Positions 43,917-50,118 of a stretch of 51,285 bases of DNA are shown piece after piece (position 1 is the stretch's first letter; each line of letters begins with the position of its first letter). Source of the stretch: VRUG01 sp965372745 (GTDB lineage: Bacteria > Planctomycetota > Phycisphaerae > Sedimentisphaerales > Anaerobacaceae); assembly GCA_965372745.1 (NCBI GenBank), contig CBDVDM010000012.1:1-51285 (forward strand), written 5' to 3'. The notes beneath the pieces are model-generated. The model was not told the DNA's origin. It saw only the letters and a list, made by a program, of their open reading frames with translations, and ran no database searches. The translations under genes were made by a program, and so were the position numbers.

Positions 43917-44591
43917 TTATGCGACTACCTGTACGCTAGGGCTCATCGTTGCAGATATAAACATCTTCTTTATATAGGTCCCTTTTGCCGCTGCAGGCTT
44001 AACTTTCTTTATATGCGAAATAAAAGCCTCGATATTCTCCTGAAGTTTTTTAGAATCGAAGCTTTGCTTTCCGACAACTACGTGAATATTTCCGCCTGCA
44101 TCATTTCTGAATTCAATTTTCCCGGCAGCGAACTCTGCTACTGCTTCTGCCGCTTTCGCTGTTATCGTACCATTTTTAGGTGACGGCATTTTGCCCTGCG
44201 GACCAAGCACTCTTCCGAGCCTGCCGACCTTACCCATTACCTTCGGTGACGCTATCGCCACATCGAAGTCAAGCCAGCCGTCGGAAACTTTTTTAATCAA
44301 ATCGTCATTGCCGGCCTCGATTGCACCTGCCTGCTTCGCTGCTTCAATATCCGAATCCTCGACAAACGCTATCACTTTTTTCTGCTTACCGATTCCGTGA
44401 GGCAAAGACATTGCTCCCCTCACTAACTGGTCTGCCTGTTTCGGGTCAATCCCCAGATTCACCACACACTCCACCGTCTGGTCGAACTTAGCATTGAAAG
44501 CCCTGACCTTTTCCACCGCCTCAGCCAAACCTACCGCTTCTTTAGTTACCTTTTCGGCTTCAGCTTTATACCTTTTACTTTTTCCTGCCAT
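43917..44591 (-). CDS. rplA: Ribosomal protein L1
   Basis: 224 residues. KFDQTVECVVNLGIDPKQAD, VRGAMSLPHGIGKQKKV and GRLGRVLGPQGKMPSPKNGT are the L1 signatures. The start is the ATG at 44591 (MAGKSKRYKAE) with GAGG eight bases upstream; the frame stays open 17 codons further but that part is not L1-like. It is 78 bases after rplK. Confidence 0.96.
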   Translation of the reverse strand: MAGKSKRYKAEAEKVTKEAVGLAEAVEKVRAFNAKFDQTVECVVNLGIDPKQADQLVRGAMSLPHGIGKQKKVIAFVEDSDIEAAKQAGAIEAGNDDLIKKVSDGWLDFDVAIASPKVMGKVGRLGRVLGPQGKMPSPKNGTITAKAAEAVAEFAAGKIEFRNDAGGNIHVVVGKQSFDSKKLQENIEAFISHIKKVKPAAAKGTYIKKMFISATMSPSVQVVA

Positions 44592-44669
44592 AGTTTTAAC
44601 CTCGCAAAAAATCGGTTCACAAAACCAGTTCTTCGCTCCCACTATTCTGCCGTGGTATGCGCAACTTTT

Positions 44670-45095
44670 CTAACTTTCTATTTCGATACCCATACTTCGG
44701 GCTGTTCCTTCGATAATCTTCATAGCCTGGTCTAAGTCATAGGCGTTCAAGTCATCAAACTTTGCCTCTGCTATCTTTTTTACTTGCGCAGCGGTTACCT
44801 TGCCCACCTTTTCCTTATTTGGAACACCGCTGCCCTTTGCAATGCCTGCCTGCTGTTTGAGCAGCACCGCTGCCGGAGGACTCTTGACCACAAAGTCGAA
44901 GCTTTTATCTTTGTAAAGCGATATCACTACCGGAACCGGTGTCCCGTTAAGCTCTTTGGTTCGCTCATTGAACTGTGTTACGAACTGACCGATATTAATC
45001 CCATGCTGGCCCAGTGCCGGACCAATCGGAGGTGCCGGTGTCGCCTGGCCGCCTTTTGCCTGCAGCTTTATCTTTACTAATACTTCTTTAGCCAT
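44670..45095 (-). CDS. rplK: Ribosomal protein L11
   Basis: 141 residues, the standard size. The N-terminal proline-rich PAPPIGPALGQHGINIGQF and the rRNA-binding C-terminal domain are complete. It is 232 bases after nusG; that gap holds a GC-rich hairpin, a heptad array and a palindrome, and may contain a promoter I cannot place. Confidence 0.97.
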   Translation of the reverse strand: MAKEVLVKIKLQAKGGQATPAPPIGPALGQHGINIGQFVTQFNERTKELNGTPVPVVISLYKDKSFDFVVKSPPAAVLLKQQAGIAKGSGVPNKEKVGKVTAAQVKKIAEAKFDDLNAYDLDQAMKIIEGTARSMGIEIES

Positions 45096-45187
45096 TAGTT
45101 ATCCCTTAGCCTTACCATTGATTTTCTTATTACTAAAACTGCAAAATTTAAGCTGCCTGCAAAAGTTTTTAGATATTGCCATGATTG

Positions 45188-45212
45188 TTTAGCCGTCGCC
45201 GGCACGGCGACG
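45188..45212. repeat. TTTAGCC element with GC-rich hairpin
   Basis: TTTAGCC runs into CGTCGCCG-gca-CGGCGACG, a perfect 8-bp stem (45194-45212). The same TTTAGCC-plus-hairpin layout recurs at 46731, 49871 and 49911. There is no T run on the minus strand, so it is not a simple terminator. Confidence 0.55.
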
Positions 45213-45260
45213 AGTTGCTTTCACAGTTTTTTATCTGAAAATTTATTCAAGGTAGCTTAA

Positions 45261-45323
45261 TTTTACCTTTTTACTTTTGCCCTTGCTTTTTGCATCCTCA
45301 AACTTGCCATTCAGTCAGTTTGA
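45261..45323. repeat. Heptads plus palindrome after nusG
   Basis: About five 7-base units (TTTTACC, TTTTTAC, TTTTGCC among them) at 45261-45295. The palindrome TCAAACT...AGTTTGA follows at 45298-45323 and ends four bases from the nusG stop codon. This copies the order seen after rplF. Confidence 0.7.
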
Positions 45324-45327
45324 ATTA

Positions 45328-45870
45328 TTATATCTTTTCTATCTGCCAGTATTCGATATCCAACGGTGTACTGCGGCCGAATATCGTAACTATCACCTTT
45401 ACAATACCACGCTCCTGGTCTATCGAATCAACTACACCCTCGAAGTTCTCAAAAGCGCCTTCGCGTATCTTAATCTGGTCTCCTTTTTCGAATTCGACCT
45501 TAATAAGCGGCGCCTCTTCAGGCCTTTCAGCCTCTAACAGCATCTTGGCTACATCTGTATCGCGCATCGGTGTCGGAATACCCTCGGTACCTATAAAATC
45601 TCCAACTCCGGATGTCTCTTTAATCATAAACCACGCCTTCTCAGGTGCCCGCCCGTCTTCTGAAGACTCCATCTCCATAAAAACATAACCGGGGTATAAC
45701 TTGCGCTGATGCACCGTCTGTTTACTGCCGCGAATGCGCTTGACCTTTTCGACAGGCACTTCTATTCTGCCGACAATGTCCTGCAGAGCCTCCATCTCAA
45801 CACGCTGCTGCAGTGCCTCTTTAACACGCATCTCTTTATTCGACTGAACTCTTAATACATACCAACGCAT
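45328..45870 (-). CDS. nusG: Transcription elongation/antitermination factor NusG
   Basis: 180 residues. The NGN domain (MRWYVLRVQSNKEMRVKEAL ... LYPGYVFMEM) leads to the KOW domain (FEKGDQIKIREGAFENFEGV). I use the ATG at 45870, with AGGTG upstream, rather than a GTG three codons before. With NusE (S10) encoded in the same block it links RNA polymerase to the ribosome. It is 190 bases after secE. Confidence 0.96.
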   Translation of the reverse strand: MRWYVLRVQSNKEMRVKEALQQRVEMEALQDIVGRIEVPVEKVKRIRGSKQTVHQRKLYPGYVFMEMESSEDGRAPEKAWFMIKETSGVGDFIGTEGIPTPMRDTDVAKMLLEAERPEEAPLIKVEFEKGDQIKIREGAFENFEGVVDSIDQERGIVKVIVTIFGRSTPLDIEYWQIEKI

Positions 45871-46060
45871 ATCAAACACCTGCTCAATACAAAAATTGAA
45901 AGGCAGTAAATTTAACCGCCTTTAGCGTAACTCTTCAGACACGGATTACCTAAGGCACAAGTTACACAGATTTACGCAGATTTTTTTATATTTATTTTTT
46001 TAATCCGTGTTAATCAGTGTCTAATACAAATTCCTACACCATTTAATTATTCTCTATTTT

Positions 46061-46465
46061 CTAATATCCAATCAACCACATAAAGAATGTTCTAAACATC
46101 AAGTCAACAATCCAAAGCAGTATCGCCATAGCAACAACCACGAGGATAACTATAAATGTAGATACCGCTATTTCCTTTCTGCTCGACCAGCTGACTTTTT
46201 TCATCTCTCCTTCAGCTGCTATCATGAAATCCGCAATTGTTGGTTTATTTACTATCCACACTATCAATAAACCGAAAATTGCAAATACACCTGCCGGTAC
46301 CAGCGTCGCTACCAGCAGTCTTGCCTGCTGTTCCAGCCCGAATTCTGCTGCTTCGAGTTTGGTATAAAGACGCAAACAACCCAGCGCTGCGATTGTCGCC
46401 GCAGTAAACGCACTGATAAGCCGTGTGTATTTACCCTGGCCACGCTTATAGATATTAAATATCAT
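46061..46465 (-). CDS. secE: Preprotein translocase subunit SecE
   Basis: 134 residues. The C-terminal 60 residues match SecE: an amphipathic cytoplasmic helix (EMKKVSWSSRKEIAVSTFIV) and the essential membrane segment. Ahead of it are two more hydrophobic segments (about 17-33 and 48-70), so the protein has three spans like E. coli SecE rather than the single span of most bacteria. It is beside nusG, the usual partner. Confidence 0.92.
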   Translation of the reverse strand: MIFNIYKRGQGKYTRLISAFTAATIAALGCLRLYTKLEAAEFGLEQQARLLVATLVPAGVFAIFGLLIVWIVNKPTIADFMIAAEGEMKKVSWSSRKEIAVSTFIVILVVVAMAILLWIVDLMFRTFFMWLIGY

Positions 46466-46514
46466 AGATACCTTTCCCGACTTCTTAAATACCGCACACT
46501 CAATTCAGGACGCT

Positions 46515-46556
46515 ACTTTACTTTTGAGCTTTATCTTTTGCTTTTTTCCTTTCCGC
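46515..46556. repeat. Heptad array, trnW-secE gap
   Basis: Six 7-base units, for example TTTTGAG, TTTTGCT and TTTTTCC, in the 102-base gap between the tRNA-Trp and secE genes. Like the other arrays it is purine-rich on the transcribed RNA. Confidence 0.65.
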
Positions 46557-46567
46557 CGAAACCAAAA

Positions 46568-46640
46568 CAGGCCAGGGAGGGATCGAACCCCCAACCTTCG
46601 GTTTTGGAGACCGACGCTCTGCCAATTGAGCTACTGGCCT
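46568..46640 (-). tRNA. tRNA-Trp (CCA)
   Basis: 73 nt, no encoded CCA end. The acceptor pairs AGGCCAG with CTGGCCT, and the discriminator is G73. The anticodon loop is CTCCAAA, with U33 and anticodon CCA. It lies between rpmG and secE, a classic position for tRNA-Trp. Confidence 0.96.
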
Positions 46641-46694
46641 ACTACTATTATTTTTTTGTCAAGTTAATACACTGTCAAGGTTGAATTAGCAACT

Positions 46695-46753
46695 GTCATT
46701 GCAAGTCCCTTAGGGGCGAAGCAATCTATATTTAGCCTGCGGTTTCACCGCAG
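46695..46753. repeat. GTCATTGC hairpin joined to TTTAGCC hairpin
   Basis: GTCATTGC...GCAATCT (46695-46726) is an inverted repeat with an inner CCCT-t-AGGG. It is joined by TATA to TTTAGCC (46731-46737) and the hairpin CTGCGGT-ttc-ACCGCAG (46737-46753). The same two-part order, GTCATT hairpin then TTTAGCC hairpin, is seen at 49839-49894. Confidence 0.55.
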
Positions 46754-46804
46754 ATTTTGACTCACAAAATCATACTTGACTTTACTACGTAAGTCCCTGT
46801 CCGT

Positions 46805-46975
46805 TTACTTACGGCGTATTTTATGCACCGTATGCCTGCGCTCGTTTTTACAAAATTTCTTCAGCTCGATTTTAGGTGCGCCTGCTGCTACACTGATATT
46901 CGTGCGATAGTTCCTGCTGCTGCACTCCTTACACTCAAGCCAGACATATTCTCTTTTACTTTTTTTCTTAGCCAT
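46805..46975 (-). CDS. rpmG: Ribosomal protein L33
   Basis: 56 residues, opening MAKKKSKREYVWLECKECSS. Zinc-type L33 has two CxxC pairs. Here C15/C18 and C42 are present, but the fourth position is E45 (FCKNERRHTVHK). It lies between tuf and trnW. Confidence 0.94.
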   Translation of the reverse strand: MAKKKSKREYVWLECKECSSRNYRTNISVAAGAPKIELKKFCKNERRHTVHKIRRK

Positions 46976-47116
46976 AAATTCTTATCCCCGTCATGCGGGC
47001 TTAAATCGTTTGTGGAACTTCTCATTAAATCTCAAAGATATCCTCTCTGCTAAAAGCCGATACGGATTACAACTCTTTGATATTAACAGGTACTGCAGTT
47101 CCTGATAACAGATACC

Positions 47117-48331
47117 CTACTCGATAACCTTGGCCACAACGCCGGCACCGACCGTTCTTCCGCCTTCGCGAATTGCAAAACGCAAACCTTCTTCCATTGC
47201 GATAGGCGATATAATTTCTACATCCATTGCAATGTTGTCGCCGGGCATACACATTTCTGCAGCTTTACCGTCACGGCTCTGAAGGCCGTGTACAGCACCG
47301 GTTACGTCGGTGGTTCTGAAATAGAACTGGGGTTTATAGTTTGCGAAGAACGGCGTATGTCTGCCGCCTTCTTCTTTGGTTAACACATATACCTCTGACA
47401 TGAACCTCGTATGAGGTGTAATACTTCCGGGCTTAGCTACCACCTGTCCGCGTTCCAGGTCCTTTTTCTCAACACCACGCAAAAGCAGCCCGACATTATC
47501 ACCTGCCTGGCCATCATCCAGTGTCTTGTTGAACATTTCGACACCGGTGCAGACGGTCTTTCGGGTCTCTTTAGCAAGGCCAACGATTTCAACCTCATCA
47601 CCGACATGGACTAAACCGCGTTCAATTCTGCCGGTACCAACCGTACCACGTCCTTTAATGCTGAAAACGTCTTCCACAGGCATAAGGAACGGCAAATCTA
47701 CTGCCCGTTCGGGGATTGGAATATAATCATCAACAGCCACCATCAGTTCATCGATACACTTGCAGGCCTCATCGTCCTTACCCTCACTCTCCATTGCTGC
47801 AAGAGCAGAACCCTGAATAATCGGAATGTCATCGCCTGGAAAATCATATTTGCTAAGCAGTTCTCTTACTTCCAGTTCGACTAACTCCAAAAGCTCAGGG
47901 TCATCGACCTGGTCTACCTTATTAAGGAAAACTACTATTTTCGGAACATTTACCTGACGAGCTAAAAGAATGTGCTCACGCGTTTGCGGCATAGGGCCGT
48001 CACTGGCAGCTACCACAAGTATCGCACCGTCCATCTGGGCAGCACCTGTAATCATGTTCTTGACATAGTCAGCATGCCCCGGACAGTCCACGTGGGCATA
48101 GTGACGCTTATCTGTCTCATACTCTACATGGGCAGTATTAATTGTAATGCCGCGCTCCTTCTCTTCCGGCGCATTGTCAATTTCGTCAAACTTCTTGACA
48201 TTACCCTTACCGGCTTTTTGTGCCAGCCGCATCGTAATCGCAGCCGTCAACGTCGTTTTTCCATGGTCAATGTGGCCAATCGTTCCAATATTAATATGTG
48301 GTTTTGTCCTCTCAAATACTGCCTTAGCCAT
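47117..48331 (-). CDS. tuf: Translation elongation factor Tu
   Basis: 404 residues (E. coli 394). G1 GHIDHGKT at 19-26, DCPGH, and NKVD near 145 are complete. Domains II and III follow, with the kirromycin/tRNA interface FRTTDVTGAV. A GGAGG ribosome binding site precedes the ATG. This is the only tuf in the window; it sits with trnT and rpmG rather than next to fusA. Confidence 0.97.
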   Translation of the reverse strand: MAKAVFERTKPHINIGTIGHIDHGKTTLTAAITMRLAQKAGKGNVKKFDEIDNAPEEKERGITINTAHVEYETDKRHYAHVDCPGHADYVKNMITGAAQMDGAILVVAASDGPMPQTREHILLARQVNVPKIVVFLNKVDQVDDPELLELVELEVRELLSKYDFPGDDIPIIQGSALAAMESEGKDDEACKCIDELMVAVDDYIPIPERAVDLPFLMPVEDVFSIKGRGTVGTGRIERGLVHVGDEVEIVGLAKETRKTVCTGVEMFNKTLDDGQAGDNVGLLLRGVEKKDLERGQVVAKPGSITPHTRFMSEVYVLTKEEGGRHTPFFANYKPQFYFRTTDVTGAVHGLQSRDGKAAEMCMPGDNIAMDVEIISPIAMEEGLRFAIREGGRTVGAGVVAKVIE

Positions 48332-48478
48332 CTTCTATAAACCTCCAATGTTCTGGGTTAGTATTACTCTGTCCTAACCGTTCTTATTCTCAAGTATTTT
48401 AATTTAACTTTATATTATTAACTCATAGCTGAAAGCCGCTATCACATAACAACCTTTCAGGTCTGATTACTGCTTTTC

Positions 48479-48551
48479 AGCTGCTGATGGGATTCGGACC
48501 CATGACCTCGTCCTTACCAAGGAAGCGCTCTACCAACTGAGCTACAGCAGC
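48479..48551 (-). tRNA. tRNA-Thr (GGU)
   Basis: 73 nt, CCA not encoded. Acceptor GCTGCTG pairs with CAGCAGC, and the anticodon loop TTGGTAA gives GGU. The T loop is TCCGAAT. It is 147 bases ahead of tuf in the same transcript, as in many bacteria. Confidence 0.95.
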
Positions 48552-48640
48552 AACTGTATATACATTTAACTCTAAATGAATAGAGACAACTGCTTTGTAT
48601 AAAAACACTCCGCAACTCAAAATACACCAACCACCTTGCC

Positions 48641-48685
48641 TATCAGTATCTATATCAGCCTATACCTCAAGTGCAGATACTGATA
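48641..48685 (-). promoter_or_regulatory. Stable hairpin in leader before tRNA-Thr
   Basis: TATCAGTATCT (48641-48651) and AGATACTGATA (48675-48685) are exact reverse complements, an 11-bp stem with a 23-base loop. It lies between the predicted transcription start near 48712 and the tRNA gene. No T run follows. It may be a processing site or antitermination signal. Confidence 0.5.
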
Positions 48686-48718
48686 TGCTTGTTCGGGTTA
48701 TCAATGCGAATTTGTCAT

Positions 48719-48746
48719 CTTATAGCCTGCTCTGCCAAAGTGCAAA
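48719..48746 (-). promoter_or_regulatory. Promoter of the trnT-tuf operon with AT-rich upstream tract
   Basis: TTTGCA (48746-48741), a 16-base spacer and TATAAG (48724-48719) on the minus strand. Immediately upstream, 48747-48785, are long A and T tracts resembling an UP element. The 413-base region between trnT and the NYN gene holds nothing else but the hairpin below the promoter and an inverted repeat, GGTAGTG/CACTACC (48912-48931). Confidence 0.6.
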
Positions 48747-48911
48747 CTAAAAAAATCAAAAAAAATGCAAAATTTTTAAAAAATTTGACTTTTTCTCAAT
48801 TTCCCCCCAACTTTTCCCCAAAACTACCCATCTTGACACTATCTGTCCTGCTTGCCCCGTCATCACGCCCTCAGGTTTTTGTTGTTAGGTTTAGCCCCAT
48901 CATCCTGGCGT

Positions 48912-48931
48912 GGTAGTGTTTACGCACTACC
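48912..48931 (-). repeat. GGTAGTG/CACTACC hairpin after NYN gene
   Basis: A perfect 7-bp stem with a 6-base loop, 33 bases past the NYN stop. No T run follows on the minus strand. A TTTAGCC copy without a clear hairpin of its own lies at 48890-48896. Confidence 0.45.
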
Positions 48932-48964
48932 GGGAGGTAATGTTAACGCAGTTAGGTTATAAAT

Positions 48965-49600
48965 CTAACACCATACATCGGGTTTTTTGATAATTTTATC
49001 CCCAACTTTGACTTCATTGGGAAACTGGCTATTCTTTAAAAGTTGTTCCGTCATCTTAAATCTGAACTCGGCATTTTCTCGCAAATCATAACTGTTCCTT
49101 CCGATGGGAAACATTACTCCTATTTCTTTATCAGGAGCATAACTGTGCACAGCTTTTATTACTGGAAGAAGATCGCTATCAGCAGAAACGATTAGAGCCC
49201 TGTCATATAAATCGTCAAAAGCATCACTTAAAAGTTTAATCGCAATATTAACATCCGTTCGTTTTTCTTCATGAGTTAAAAATGTTTTGCCGCACTCATG
49301 ACATTTAATGTGTTTTTTCATAAAACGCCCACGAATTGTTTCAACTCCTGCCTTTCTTAGAACCTTAATATATTGCTGATGGCGAAAAAGAACCTGAGAA
49401 GGTTTCCATCTTGCAAAAGCCGTAAAATAGAAAATACCCGTAATTTCATCCTTGGAGCCTATTACGGATTCAGCAAGTTTTCGATAATTCAGCCATTTGT
49501 ACTTACGATAAGGAAACCGTTCTTTTTTTGTAATTAGAGGTTCGTCATTTAAGGCGTGGTAAACATTAAAGCCACCGATATAAAAGCAATACCGGCTCAT
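48965..49600 (-). CDS. NYN/PIN-like nuclease family protein with altered catalytic site
   Basis: 211 residues of the NYN (LabA/PIN-like) family, which cut RNA or act on nucleic acids. The opening FYIGGFNVYHAL matches the family start, usually IDGFN; residue 9 is Gly where the first catalytic Asp is expected. The other acidic residues are kept: D116 in RTDVNIAI, and D141 and D143 in SADSDLLPVI. A small zinc-knuckle-like insert, C100-x2-C103 with H110, lies between. The end is GVMFPIGRNSYDLRENAEFR. AGGG precedes the ATG. It is preceded by a leader with its own terminator. Confidence 0.85.
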   Translation of the reverse strand: MSRYCFYIGGFNVYHALNDEPLITKKERFPYRKYKWLNYRKLAESVIGSKDEITGIFYFTAFARWKPSQVLFRHQQYIKVLRKAGVETIRGRFMKKHIKCHECGKTFLTHEEKRTDVNIAIKLLSDAFDDLYDRALIVSADSDLLPVIKAVHSYAPDKEIGVMFPIGRNSYDLRENAEFRFKMTEQLLKNSQFPNEVKVGDKIIKKPDVWC

Positions 49601-49619
49601 TTTGCATCCCTGCTAATAT

Positions 49620-49650
49620 AAAAAAACCCAGACGTCCGAAGAAGCCTGGG
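49620..49650 (-). terminator. Intrinsic terminator in leader of NYN gene
   Basis: CCCAGGC and GTCTGGG form a 7-bp stem (one G-T pair) with a 10-base loop, then seven T (49626-49620) on the minus strand. It lies 19 bases before the NYN ATG, so transcripts must read through it to express the gene. Confidence 0.75.
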
Positions 49651-49678
49651 GCTCGGCAAACAATTTCACCGAGGATGT
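49620..49678 (-). ncRNA. Candidate short leader RNA/attenuator
   Basis: From the predicted start near 49678 to the T run is about 59 nt. It holds two hairpins in series: CTCGG/CCGAG (49673-49652) and the terminator stem. No ORF fits. It may be a cis-acting attenuator for the NYN gene or a separate small RNA. Confidence 0.5.
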
Positions 49679-49684
49679 ACTTAT

Positions 49685-49713
49685 ATTATCGAAAATAAAC
49701 CTCATCTGTTCAA
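49685..49713 (-). promoter_or_regulatory. Promoter of leader RNA and NYN gene
   Basis: TTGAAC (49713-49708), a 17-base spacer and GATAAT (49690-49685) on the minus strand. The distance to the terminator is only about 60 bases. Confidence 0.6.
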
Positions 49714-49838
49714 GCCAAATTTATGAAAAATTACGAAAATTTGCAAATACCCCAAAAAATCAGCAAAAATAGACGATTTTAACCGTCACCTGCCCCGCGA
49801 AGCACAGAGCCCAAGCGTTAGCGCAGGGTATATTTAAT

Positions 49839-49933
49839 GTCATTCCTGACTTGTTCAGGAATCTATTTCGTTTAGCCTCGCCATCACTATGGCGGGGTTA
49901 TTCCTCCCCGTTTAGCCTTGGCACCTGTGGCCA
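49839..49933. repeat. Cluster of dispersed hairpin repeats
   Basis: GTCATTCCTGA...TCAGGAAT (49839-49862) is an 8-bp stem palindrome. It is followed by TTTAGCC (49871) with stem CGCCA/TGGCG and by a second TTTAGCC (49911) with stem TGGC/GCCA. This is a repeat-only stretch of the 518-base gap between the NYN and methylase genes; the remainder (49714-49838 and 49934-49996) shows nothing. Confidence 0.55.
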
Positions 49934-49996
49934 GATACCGTCTCGGAGAGTTGGGGTTAAATCAATTGGTTTAAACGCGGATTAACAGATAGTTTA

Positions 49997-50025
49997 TTGG
50001 CTAATCAAGTATATTCTGGTATTAT
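49997..50025 (+). promoter_or_regulatory. Promoter of the DNA methylase gene
   Basis: TTGGCT (49997-50002), a 17-base spacer and TATTAT (50020-50025). Transcription should start near 50032, seven bases before a short 29-codon ORF (50039-50128). Confidence 0.55.
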
Positions 50026-50118
50026 GTCAGGTTAGTACATGAGAAAAATTTACCTATGGAGTTATTTGTTGACGATAAAAGACAGATTGAACTTGTTGAC
50101 AATAGAATCCATGTTTAG

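Noticed and set aside
46650..46678. Two TTGACA sequences on the minus strand 16 bases apart ahead of tRNA-Trp
   Set aside because: No -10 box lies at 16-19 bases from either copy, so I do not call a promoter, although they might form an operator.
49871..49933. TTTAGCC hairpins as integron attC sites
   Set aside because: The heads do not fit the GTTRRRY core, there are no gene cassettes between copies and no integrase is in the window.
50056..50118. Programmed readthrough of the amber codon joining the 20-codon ORF to the methylase
   Set aside because: No readthrough context or special tRNA is visible, TAG is used as a normal stop here (rpmJ, rplF), and the family N-terminus appears to begin after the TAG.
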